Of a DNA stretch of 60,000 bases, positions 46,145 to 56,500 are shown in pieces. A program made the translations under genes and the position numbers. Source of the stretch: Liolophura sinensis (taxonomy: Eukaryota; Mollusca; Polyplacophora; Chitonida; Chitonidae); contig NC_088299.1 of NCBI RefSeq assembly GCF_032854445.1, positions 3,511,001 to 3,571,000 on the forward strand. The letters run 5' to 3'. The notes beneath the pieces are model-generated. The model saw only the letters and a list, made by a program, of their open reading frames with translations, was not told where the DNA came from and did no database searches. Numbering within the stretch: the stretch's first letter is position 1; each line of letters opens with the position of its first letter.

Positions 46145-46305
46145 GCGGCTTGAGAGGAGACCTTGGTCCTCCATGTACAAATCTATGTCTAAATAAGATA
46201 TACCGTCATGACCAACCGTTGTCTCCTACGAGTCAAACGAAGGTGGATAGATTTTTTTTACAGCGGTGGCAAAATTATATACCGTCGTTATATACCATTC
46301 TGTGA
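46145..46305 (+). other. Exon-like open frame in intron 2 of GRL-psi6
   Basis: The acceptor ttcttttcttatttag is followed, from 46147, by a 52-codon frame (GLRGDLGPPCTNLCLNKIYR..., TKVDRFFLQRWQNY, ending LYTIL). The frame is unbroken even though the host receptor is dead. It is more diverged from GRL-1 than flanking exons are, with most changes in third positions. Confidence 0.45.
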
Positions 46306-47479
46306 ATGGTAACCTTTACAAGCTGTCAAAACAAAGAAAGCAATGTTGATTTTTTGGTTAATGTAACGGTGAGCTATTTTATTAACGGTGGAATTCTGTC
46401 AATTGTCAATATATATATATATGTGAGGAATCGTAGTATAGAGAGTAGAGAAATTCAAGGCGGATACACTCTTTATTTGGCATTTGCTTTTGAGCTGCAT
46501 TTCTTTCTTTAGAAGTTTTCGGCTTTTAAGGCAGTTGGTACATGAGTTTTGTTTATTAACACCACAGTGCTCATTCCAAAATGACTTCTTGTTAAATTCT
46601 CGTCAAGAGGATCGACAACAGTTGTAGAACTAACCTACCCAGCAATAAAACTGGCTTTGGGGACATTTAGAAATTATCTAAATTGATATCAGTATGACGA
46701 GAAGGTATATTATATTATATTAAGGAAGGTTTTGTGTTTGTTACATTTTTCTTTAAAGACAATGTAGTAGAGAATATGTAGATGTTGATGTAGACGAATT
46801 TCCTTTCTCAAATAACTAAGTAATCCAACCTGCATCATATTGAATTGCCCTTCATAGATTTAAAGGCAAATCCCAGCGTTTATGTGATGCCAGGCAACTA
46901 TTAAATAAATCCCCCCCTTCCCACCCCCAGATTGTTTAAAATTTGAAAAATGAATATGTTAAAATGTCTCTTGCGCAGATGACAATGTTTTTAAACAAAC
47001 TGACAGGAGAGGCCATTGAGCTGACAGCCTTGAACATGTTTGTGATTGACAAACCAACAATTCTGACGGTAAGTTGGTTGAAGTATCATAAGTAGGTAAA
47101 GAAAGTTTCTCCCGTGTACAGCTATAAGAACATTTTCTAATGGAAGAGCATTTTGTCTTCTGGTTGGTGGTTACTGGCAACACAGTAGTTATCAAGAAGC
47201 CGTGGTTACCCTACAAGCATTCTGAGCTTAATCTGATCTAGTTTCAAATGAAAGGGAGGTTACGCTACAACCACACTGAGTCTAATTACATCAGGCTGTA
47301 GACTCAATTACACATAATGGAGCAAATTTCTGTTATCAGACATCACTGGTGATAGATTCTAATCATTGATTGATTCATGCTCAAGAATTGTTCAACTGTA
47401 TAACGATGCCTAAGCTTACAGATGGCCAAAACGGCAATAACCATAATGGAGCAAATTATAAAGCCCTGACCTTCTCCAG

Positions 47480-47581
47480 GTTCCTGACAAACTACAGGAC
47501 AAACTGGCAGCGAAAACAGCCAAAGTTGTGTCGGAATACGCCATCTCATCGTTGAAGGGCTTGGAAGTTACAACGGGCTAG
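47480..47581 (+). other. Candidate alternative last exon in intron 3 of GRL-psi6
   Basis: The acceptor ctgaccttctccag leads in phase 0 to VPDKLQDKLAAKTAKVVSEY..., ending VTTG-stop, as in GRL-1. Confidence 0.35.
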
Positions 47582-48111
47582 GAAGCCAACACTTCAAGTA
47601 CCTGAGCCATCGATGCATCATGATTAATTCGATTTTGACAACAAGCGTTAGAACATAAGGTTGTAAGGGCCTTTTTTTCATCGTGGTATATGAACGGCCT
47701 AACTACATAAAATATGGTACACGATTTGGTTTCTTCATTTGTTTGCCTAGAACATTCCTTGCGCCTTTATCATTAAAAATTGTGCAACTAATTTCGTACA
47801 TTATAGACTTTATTTTGCTCTTCGGTGGTTTGTGTCAAACGCGGATTTGGGAATGAGTCTTCACATTGATAATCTGGTCTCTGTTAACGACTGGTACACG
47901 AATGTCTGTTTTGACGCAGGCATTTACAAAAAGTAAATGATAACCAGGACAGAGTTATGGAAACTCAATTCAACCCACACTGACTGATTTTCATGTTTTC
48001 TGTTTCACAGATTGCGGGAGCCTTCATCACGTATTTCATCGTCCTCATACAGTTTCCAGCAGCCGTCGAGTGCTCTTGGTTCTAGCGTTTTGTAACTGCA
48101 CGGAACTGTAA

Positions 48112-49131
48112 GGACGAGAAAAGACTACACCTCACTGAATACCTGATGAAAAAATTCTGTCAGAGATATGATTGTGAACTGAAAACAGGGTACTGTGAAG
48201 ATCGCGTCACGTCACTTCTGGAGTAAATTAGAAGCAGGGACAAAGCCCTTAGTTATTCTGATTGGTCGAAATGATTATATGGTCACCTGATCTGCAAAAT
48301 GGAGACCCTGATGAAAGTTGCTAGATTCTCAGATTTCTCTTTGCACGGCCAGCTTGCAGGCTTATGTGACCATTTCTGTACTTAGGAATATTGCTGGTAT
48401 TTGAAAATCTCGTGGAAACTGCATTGTAGTACCTGGATGATGAATTACGACTATGAGGCTCATGTGATCACTGCACTTTGCTTAACTGCACCTGACTCCG
48501 CTTAAACCATGGTGGTATTGGGTGTGTAATTTTATTCCCGATTCTGTAGTGTTTTTGTATTTTGTCAACGCTAACCCAATCAGTCGTAGACGACATGGTG
48601 TATGCCTTTGTAAAATGTCAAATTTACACGACCCATTTCCGTCCTAAAGAAGACCCGATTGACAGATAATAGATTAAACTAAACATAACCATTTTGCGTG
48701 TGTTCACTGTCTGTGCCCTACCTAAGTTATTTTCCCATATGTGGGCTTTTACATCAAGCAGAAAAATAAATATTTGACTATTAACTCTGGAATTTCTCTT
48801 CATGTTTTAATCAACATTCAACAGAGAGACTTTATCACCCAGCAAGACCTGAGACGGGCATTCTTTTCCACCTTCACGTGCGATAGTGCAAAATGCGATA
48901 TGTATAGGTACTATATTTCTGTTATATGAGGAATGTTTTCAGTTAATCCCACGGCAAAGATTTCACGCAAACCTCTGGGAAACGATTAAATGTCAAGTAG
49001 TCTAGGAAACACTTAGGAAAGTGAATCTAGGAAATTGGGGAAATCCAACAAAACATTTTCTTTCATATATGCTGTGAGGTTTGCCACAATCTTTAACCGC
49101 ATTTACATTCATGCGGTGTGCATTGTTGTAT
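48112..49131 (+). other. Intergenic downstream of GRL-psi6
   Basis: 48112-48690 aligns with the 3' flanks of GRL-1 and GRL-5. From about 48690 to 49260 copy C carries sequence absent from A and B; I cannot classify it (no coding motif, no clear terminal repeats). Confidence 0.4.
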
Positions 49132-49155
49132 CAACTTGTCGATTTCGACAAGTTG
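49132..49155. repeat. Perfect 11-bp-arm palindrome
   Basis: Arms caacttgtcga and tcgacaagttg around a tt loop, inside sequence found only in copy C. Confidence 0.9.
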
Positions 49156-49321
49156 TATAAATGTCAAATTTTACAAACTGTAGGAAATAAGTGTTGTCCA
49201 GACTCATTTCGTAAGACTAGTCGATGCGATCGCACCGTGTGAACGGAGATTAATCAGCAGTTTAGCGGTTCCTTACAACAGAAACAATTTGTAATACCAC
49301 CGTATGCTAGTGTCAGCGGAA

Positions 49322-49450
49322 ATGCCGCTAGGTCTGAAAATATCCCGGAAGATGGACAAAAATAAGGATCCGGTCTGCCAGGACAAAATCGACGCTTGCA
49401 TGGAAGAGAAACTATTTCAGCTGGCCAAACCTCTGGTGGTCTCTATGATT
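49322..49450 (+). pseudogene. GRL exon-1 5' relic, copy C (frame open)
   Basis: ATG at 49322 opens a 42-codon frame (MPLGLKISRKMDK, later KIDACMEEKLFQLAKPLVVSM, IP-stop). Unlike copies A and B, the Cys codon is still TGC. It stops where TM1 should start, so it is still only a fragment; it best preserves the parent gene's sequence. Confidence 0.75.
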
Positions 49451-49919
49451 CCATGAATTCTTCTTTCTTTCTCAAATAAAGGAACAAGTCCTTGCATTAA
49501 TTCGATTTGAAAACATATTAGTTTGTGTGTCGTTTTGTTGAGTTTAAATGTGACCCTTTATTGAAGAAGAGTCTGCGTGTTACGCTCAAGGGAAGATGAC
49601 CCCTATGTTACTTCCACCAAACAGGCTTATGTATGAGACCAATACTTTCAGAGAATTGAATCCTTTCAAGAGAAATATCTTGTTGGACAGAGAAATAGCA
49701 GTTTTTCACCTCTCGTAGCAGAGATGAAGACAGCATCAACTAGTGCTATGGCTCTAATAAACTCTCCTTTAAATCCGCACCGAATCCAAATCATCGAAAT
49801 ATTTCACTTTCCTAGCTACAAGATCACTTATCAGGCATGGCTGCTGAAAACTATTCGATTAAAGATAATATTTAAAATTATTAAAAACTGAGAATTTCAG
49901 ATTAGTACCATTATTTTTA

Positions 49920-50492
49920 AAGAAAAAGAAAATTTAAATATCAATCAAATATCATTCTAAAGAGTATGCATTCCTCGCAGGTACATGCCATAAAAAATTC
50001 TAATATGTGACCTCAAGTTGATAAATTATAAATAAAGTCAGCGCCAAAATCCGCAGTGGGTGACTCTATTATGGCCTAAGAACTAGTCCTTAAGTCTTCT
50101 GTGTCAGGAGGAGAATTGCAGTCGGAAACGTGCAGTTCGTACATTTCTGGTAGAACTCGTTCTTCCCAGAAGGTAGCGAACAGTACAGTTCGTTTTCCGC
50201 TTGACGATCGGGAAACCAGAATGTTGGAGGTAGGTTCCGAGGTTACACGAACAAGCCGGCAGTTTAACGATTCTCACTGGCTGAGATGCAACGCACCCCT
50301 AGCGTTAATTACAGGATATTAAAGATGGAGGACGTGGGGGACTCAGCGATTTATGCTAGCTTTGCCGTTTTCAGGCTTTACGTGTATGCCGAGGAAAATC
50401 GCAAAATTATACAGCACACACCACCAGATAAAAAACAAACAAACTGCTCTTTTCAGCCTATTGTGTCATGTTTTTTAAGTTTTCTTCTGCTT
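49920..50492. mobile_element. MITE-like element, 573 bp, TA target site
   Basis: Copies A and B have an empty site (attattttagcgcctatc, near 8860 and 38984); copy C is interrupted here. The ends are imperfect inverted repeats: AAGAAAAAGAAAATTTAAA against AAGCAGAAGAAAACTTAAA read from the other side, 16 of 19 matching. A TA lies on each side (49918-49919, 50493-50494), as for Tc1/mariner-type elements. No transposase frame is inside. Confidence 0.65.
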
Positions 50493-50999
50493 TAAGCCTA
50501 TCAATATTCATTTTAAATCATTTTAAGCCTTACAATATGGCAAGTTTTGTACTATTAGTTAAGTCGGAAACGAAATTTTCGATTTTTGGTACATGAAAAG
50601 CTGCAAGCATAATCGTCACCAGTCAGAGTTTTTATTTGAACCTATTTTTAAAGGCCTCCTAAAGCATCGATGATACATTTCAAGCTGTGTAATAATCATT
50701 TAAGCGATCATTGAAAATGTTGGAAATACTTGATTACAATAAATTGAAGTTCATATATCAAAATTATTTACGAATCTGGTCGAAACTGAATAGTGTTGTT
50801 AGTCTCATCTTTGTACATTTGTGGCAACAGTTTGGTTTGCCTAGGAGTGCTCTTTCTTGGAATGGTTTTCTTCAACGGTTTTCTTCTCACCCTTTCTTAA
50901 TTGTTTGGTATCATTTCACTTCAAATGGGAAACGTAGTGTGGATGTAACCAGCAGGTGGGAATGTTTGAAATCCAGAGCGCATTGTGGCTGTTAATGAA
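50493..50999 (+). other. Intergenic, copy C
   Basis: Aligns with 8870-9360 and the copy B counterpart. No gene is seen. Confidence 0.4.
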
Positions 51000-51125
51000 T
51001 GTCAGTGAGTGTAATCCGCAGCCAGGTGTAACTGTTAGCAATTGTTAGTGTCTGTGATTCGCAGTCAAGTATGGCTGTTGAAGATTGAAAATGTCAGTAA
51101 TCTGCAGTCGAGTCTGTGTGTTGGC
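51000..51125 (+). repeat. 43-bp minisatellite, copy C (about 3 worn units)
   Basis: gtaatccgcagccaggtgta, agcaattgttagtgtctgtg, gcagtcaagtatggctgttg: diverged units of the array at 9370. Confidence 0.75.
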
Positions 51126-51425
51126 AAATGCTACCCAGTACTGACTGTGTCTACGGTTCTTGTCTAAATTTGGTTTAGTGTCAGTTCCACTTTTTACCCC
51201 TGGTGCGTTTTAATGCGTTTCAGTATATTCTGATCTGATATTGGATAGCTTTGTGTAGAGGAATTTATCAGAATGGATATTTAAAAGTGGTGTATCATTC
51301 CCAGTTTGACAGAGGCGCTGCTGCTACCAGGATTATTGCGCATTTACATATTATACATGCTTGGAAAAATACAGTTATGCCATTGGACATTAAATTCAAT
51401 GTCTCTTATTTGCAAAAAGTTTTTT

Positions 51426-51520
51426 TTATATTGATTTGATTGATTGATAGTTTACGCTGTACTCAGGGATATTTCGCTTACACGACGGAGGCCGGGAGAA
51501 ACCCACGAAGAGGTCCGCTT
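51426..51520 (-). repeat. SINE family 1 fragment next to the gap
   Basis: ttgattgattgatagtttacgc, actcagggatatttcgctta, cgacggaggccgggagaaac: tail-side fragment in minus sense, cut by the gap. Confidence 0.55.
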
Positions 51521-51559
51521 AAACGAGAAAGTATTATGTCCCTCAAGAATCCTTTTGGG

Positions 51560-51759
51560 NNNNNNNNNNNNNNNNNNNNNNNNNNNNNNNNNNNNNNNNN
51601 NNNNNNNNNNNNNNNNNNNNNNNNNNNNNNNNNNNNNNNNNNNNNNNNNNNNNNNNNNNNNNNNNNNNNNNNNNNNNNNNNNNNNNNNNNNNNNNNNNNN
51701 NNNNNNNNNNNNNNNNNNNNNNNNNNNNNNNNNNNNNNNNNNNNNNNNNNNNNNNNNNN
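51560..51759. other. Assembly gap, 200 N
   Basis: Exactly 200 undetermined bases, probably a fixed-size scaffold gap. The true distance is unknown. Confidence 0.98.
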
Positions 51760-53299
51760 CATCAGGTCATGTGTATAGTTTCTTTGTGCATTAAACTTCA
51801 TACAGATTTGCATTTCACCAGATCTTGGAGTCAATTTTTATATTTTTCATGCCTTAAGGTGTCTGACCGTTACACCCACATTCACTGCTAGGGAATGATT
51901 GCTGCGGGCATGCCTGTTTGGGTTGGTAGCTGTTAATTGCAGCTGGTAATTACAGCTTCTATGGTGCTGCACGCTTTTGTAATGATTGTTCGCTTCAGCA
52001 CAAAACAGCGCTGACAAGCATGCAGCACAACTTTTGATACAGGCTATTGCTCCTGGCTATGAAGGATGTATGTAGAGGGGGCTAGTTGTTTTTCTATTAT
52101 ACTTTGAAACCATTTTGACCTGATATTTGGTTTGTGTAGTGGGAAAGGTCACAGTGGAGATTTCTAACACCTATCTTCTCAGCCCTGTGTTAGTGTGTAA
52201 TGCGAGTGTGGTTGATATACGTCATGTATGTTCATGTTGGCAGGATTCCTTCCAGTTTATTTTTCCCCGTATATATTATATATTGTAATTATGAGGTTTA
52301 TGAAGAATATTGACTTTTGCCCTATACATCTATGTGTGCATGTTAAATAAGCTGTAATTCAATGTCCTGCTGTTTGGATGCCCAGATTTATATTACATGT
52401 GTATATGCTTGCATCGGGTCAATTGTAAGTGTAGTTTCTGTGTGCATACAGCTTTATATTTAACCCGATGTTGGATTCAATTAGGGCTGTTAGCATTTGT
52501 TAATGTCTGCAATCCGCAACCTAATATGGCTGTTATCTATTGTTAATATCTCTAATCCGCAGCTGAGTCTGGCTGTTCAAGATTGCGAATGTCCGTAATC
52601 CGCAACATACTCTGGCTGGTCAAGATTTCCACTGTCTGTTTTGGAACAAATGTAGTACCATTTTTCTTAAGACCGAATCATGCGAATTTCCGAAAACTTT
52701 TTACCAAACTACGGCACATAGGACTTTGAATTTTGTGCAGACGTGCATCAGGCGAATGGTTAAGTTTTGGGACGAATAAGCTGTTTAATATTTACAATAC
52801 AGACTCTATGGACGTTACTGTGGATTTTTGTGTGTCATTTTGTAGTAACGGCATATAGGACCCATAATTCTGGGTACACGTTCATCAGGCTTGTAGGGGT
52901 ACACACCTCCTTTCAAGTCCTCACCTGGAACAGTAACAAAAATACTTTGCGTTACTGTCTACACAAAGCTACATGCACCAATATATACATACATCCACAT
53001 CTGCAATCCCGTGACCGCACAATCCATAGTGGCTCAAACAAAAATATAAATTAATGCATCGGCTCTATAAAAAAAAGCAATCATTAGTTATGAATTAAAA
53101 TTGTACTCTACCTGATCTACACATAGATAAACGTTTTGATGTCAATCCGAGTATAATCCTCTGGGTTGATTTAACAAACACGGCAGACGTTCCCTGAAGT
53201 ATTAAATATTCATACGGTTGATCCCAGGCAGAGGATCCAGAGGAAGTACACCGCTAAACATAGCCAATGATGAGACAATACAGGGTTAAATGTTGAACT
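51760..53299. other. Intergenic after the gap
   Basis: No gene is seen. 52485-52625 holds about three worn units of the 43-bp minisatellite (aatgtctgcaatccgcaac, gctgttatctattgttaat), so this is probably the remains of another unit. Around 52700 and 52850 two loosely matching 50-base pieces (cggcacataggac / cggcatataggac, cgtgcatcagg / cgttcatcagg) form a direct repeat. Confidence 0.45.
52485..52625 (+). repeat. 43-bp minisatellite, fourth array (about 3 units)
   Basis: Worn units of the same family as 9370-9845, on the far side of the gap. Confidence 0.7.
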
Positions 53300-53319
53300 A
53301 TTTAAACACGTGGGAAATG

Positions 53320-53524
53320 ACGTCAGCTTTACACAGCAGGGCCCCACGTTTCCAAGGTGTTTGTTTTCTGCTCGCAGGAACTGTTTTACAGTGTGATTTA
53401 TACGATTCGCCAGTCGGCCCTTACCAGACCTAGAGTTGTTCAGGGCAGACAAACATAGGCAGGCAGCAATATTTACTAGAACTGACATTTCTGGGCATCT
53501 TCATCACCAAGGGGCATACCTGTG
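53320..53524 (+). promoter_or_regulatory. Conserved upstream block of GRL-7
   Basis: cccacgtttccaaggtgttt and acgattcgccagtcgg (53402-53417) and gcagcaatatttact recur here, in a more diverged background than the other three. This makes it the most informative comparison for conserved upstream elements. Confidence 0.5.
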
Positions 53525-56500
53525 ATGGCAGCGTCTACAAAAGCCAAAGTTTACAACGATCAAAAGGGTGAAAGTGGTCAGAAACCGCCGGACAAGATCG
53601 ACATCTGTCTAAAGGAGAAACTGTTCCTGCTCATCAAACCTCTTGTAGTATCCATGAGTATTTTCGGGCTTTTGTTTTTTAAAAGTAAGAAGAGCAAGTT
53701 GTCGTCAATCACAAGAGCATACTCTATATTCATCTTGCTCCTCTTCTCAGTGCGCTTTACGCTGCTTTTCTTTGCGTACAAAGATGAACACTTCGGGTCA
53801 GAATCATTCTTAAAAGTGGTTGTGCATCTCTGGTATTTGCTCAACTGTGTGAATGCCCTGGTTACGTACAAAGCCTGTAACGAGAATCGCTTTGTTGAGT
53901 TTCTTCACAATTGGTGCAGACTCCTCAGGACAAATCGCGGAATTTCTCCACATGACACAAGCTTTAGCACCTCAAAATACGAACGCCAACTTAAAAGAAA
54001 GTTCATCTTATTTTTGGCAATTGGTTGGATTGTTATGTTTGTGAATATTGCGTACAATGGCTATTTTCTCTTCAATACCGATGTGAAGGACTTTACCATC
54101 GCATCGGTACCATCCGATTATTCCTTTGCCCTACCTATAAAGGTAATAGCGACCATTGTCCACGCATACATGTCTGCAGCTTGGGTATTCACGTTGTTAA
54201 TGTTTATGATGATATCAGGCGTCATTTACCGCGAGTTCGAAATATTCCATGACGACTTACGGCAGGCAATCTCTCCGGAGGGAGACATTGCTGAATTAGA
54301 GTGGTTTAGACGACGTCATGAAGACATCTGCCAGTTGCTGGATATTGCAGACGGTATTTTGAGGACATTCAACGCCACTGGTATGTTGCTGTCCACTTGT
54401 AACGCAATGCTGTTGTTGTACAGTATCGTAGCCAACCAGAACCTGAAGGATGACCCATTGATTTTGTTGGCATACTGTTTCATGCTGGTGGCAACGTCCT
54501 TGTGTTTGGTGCTGATTTGTTACGGAGGAGGCTACCTAAATCACATGGTAAGTTTTTTGAATTTTTTTGAATCAAAATCAGTGACTGCTACAGAAAAATT
54601 GGCAGAGGCCTGTCCTGGCCGATGCCTTATATTTCAATCGCTAGGAGGCATATGTGTTGGTCTAATTACAAGCTCGGGGACGGAGTCCGTGAGATTTCCT
54701 GGCCTCTGCTGTTCTAGAGGCATTCGCGCTAATAAACAGTCAACTGCGTTCGTAATTCATGTGGTCTAACATGGAGTTATTTGGAGATCGTGATGCTCTG
54801 TCATATGCGGGAAAGTCCGTTTGTTATGTTTCAAAGGCAATTATTCTTCTCCAGCCACTTTGATTTACCGAAACCGTTAAAATGGGAGCTAGATAATGAA
54901 CCGGAAATTCTAAGGCTGCAAGAACCAACCATATACAATCAATTAAACATGGACCTGTCGGGAGCAAAATTCGTCGATTAATTTCTAATAGAGGGTGACG
55001 AAGCATTCATGTGCATAGCACTCACATGTCAGGAATTTTACACTTAATCAATCGATTCATTTCCTTGCTTGTTTCCCTTCTCAGGCACACGCCCCTCTGA
55101 AGACAATTCACCACATCCGAGTTAAAGACACCTCAGCCGAGTTTTCACTTCAGGTAAGAGAAAGCTTAAAAGTCAGATACCCCTAATCGTACAATCACAG
55201 TCCAGGCCAGTATCACATTCTTCTTGATGGATCAGTTTGTCGATACAAATGCGTCTGTTCGATCTCAAGTAAATGAATGATCAGATTTATTTATTTATTT
55301 ATTTGATTGATATCTTACTCCGTTCTCAAGAATATTTCCCTTATAAGACGGCGGCCAGCATTATGGTGTGAGGAAACCGGGCAGAGTCCGGGAGAAACCC
55401 ATGACCACTGAATGTTCAGATATACAATTTTTAATCTCTTTTCTTGGTGTCGACATAATCACTCAGGAGGGGAAATCGAATCAAGACTAGAATAAATTTT
55501 TTGAAACCGCTTATTTTAGTGGATTTAATAAAATTATTTCTCCCGCAAAGTATTCACAACTAAGTAATCAATCTACAATATGAAAACGCATCATTATAAG
55601 CCATTCTAGGCCATGGTGTCTAATAAACCATAAAGAATATTACTGCATAGTTTCATCTGTTCCATGAAGCTGTAGGTTGTTTCCTACAAGGTCGATTCTG
55701 ATTGCCTGGTAAGAGAGATAGACAAATTCAGATTACACCTTGCCTATGCTGAATTTTAAATATGGTACATTTATTCAAGGGTGAAGAGGCCTACAGGACT
55801 TAACCCAGGACATCGCCTCTCCAGTGTCAGCCAATCAACGTCGATTCTGTATCCCTTTAAATAAGTCATGCTCTCGCTGCTTACGTTCTACTCTCCATGA
55901 TGTTGGCTTTGATATTGTCCCTAACGCATATATATATATATGTACTAGTATGCTACTATGTCTTTGGCATTGAATAAAAATGAAAATATTGGAATTTGTC
56001 TTCCACAGATGACGATGTTTTTGAACAAACTGACAGGACAGGCCATCGGGCTGACAGCCTTGGACATATTTGTGATTGACAAGCCACTAGTTCTGACGGT
56101 AAGTAGACTGAGATCAACAGCTGTGTGTGTTTTGTGTTCTAAGGTGAATAAACTTGAATCCAAATATGGGATGTATATGTATGTATGCTTGGGGTTTAAT
56201 GTCGTACTTAACAATTTTTGATGTGACAACGAAGAGTCATTAGGTGTGTGCACATATACTGTGTCTTCTTGTGGCTGGGCGGGACCATGCCGCCAAAGTG
56301 CTGCCGCCACTGAAGTATCATGCCGAAGACACTAGACATGAAACCCCTCCCAGTCACTTTACAGTGGTGTTCCATTGCTCTTATCCCTCATTGCTGTGCG
56401 CCAAACGACGCAGCAACAAATAAAAATAAAGTCTTTGATATGACCCGATCCGGGTTTGATCCCGAAGTCTCCCGACTTCGAGGCTGACGCTTTAACCATG

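Larger units (their letters stand above)
42679..48111 (+). pseudogene. GRL-psi6, decayed gustatory-receptor-like gene
   Basis: Exon blocks: 42679-43705, 44506-44574, 46979-47068 and 48011-48111. Lesions: the start codon is TTG where GRL-1 and GRL-5 have ATG (next in-frame ATG 42718); exon 1 has lost bases after DTSFS, giving a TAG and a shift near 43144; exon 4 has an extra T after the QF codons (frame then reads PAAVECSWF-stop) and a second extra T further on. Exon 2 is intact (two substitutions); exon 3 has GEAIEL for GEAIGL. Splice sites are all intact. The first half of exon 1 resembles GRL-7 (KSKLSSITRAYS, EFLHNW.RLLRT); the second half is nearly identical to GRL-5. A short product from the inner ATG is possible but would be truncated. 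Confidence 0.88.
41475..51500 (+). repeat. Segmental duplicon, copy C (GRL-psi6 unit)
   Basis: Third copy, directly after copy B, running into the assembly gap. It has extra insertions: a solo LTR (44715-45715), an unmatched stretch at about 48690-49260, and a MITE-like element (49920-50492). Its far end (the counterpart of 10000-11580) is missing or hidden by the gap. Confidence 0.75.

Noticed and set aside
51440-51834. Frames crossing the run of N
   Set aside because: Artefacts of undetermined bases being read as open.
52767-53054. 95-codon frame before GRL-7
   Set aside because: No motif and no copy; it overlaps a loose direct repeat.
54548-54769. Read-through of GRL-7 exon 1 into intron 1
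   Set aside because: The donor at 54548 is conserved with all sisters and exon 2 follows in phase; the open stretch after it is not conserved.
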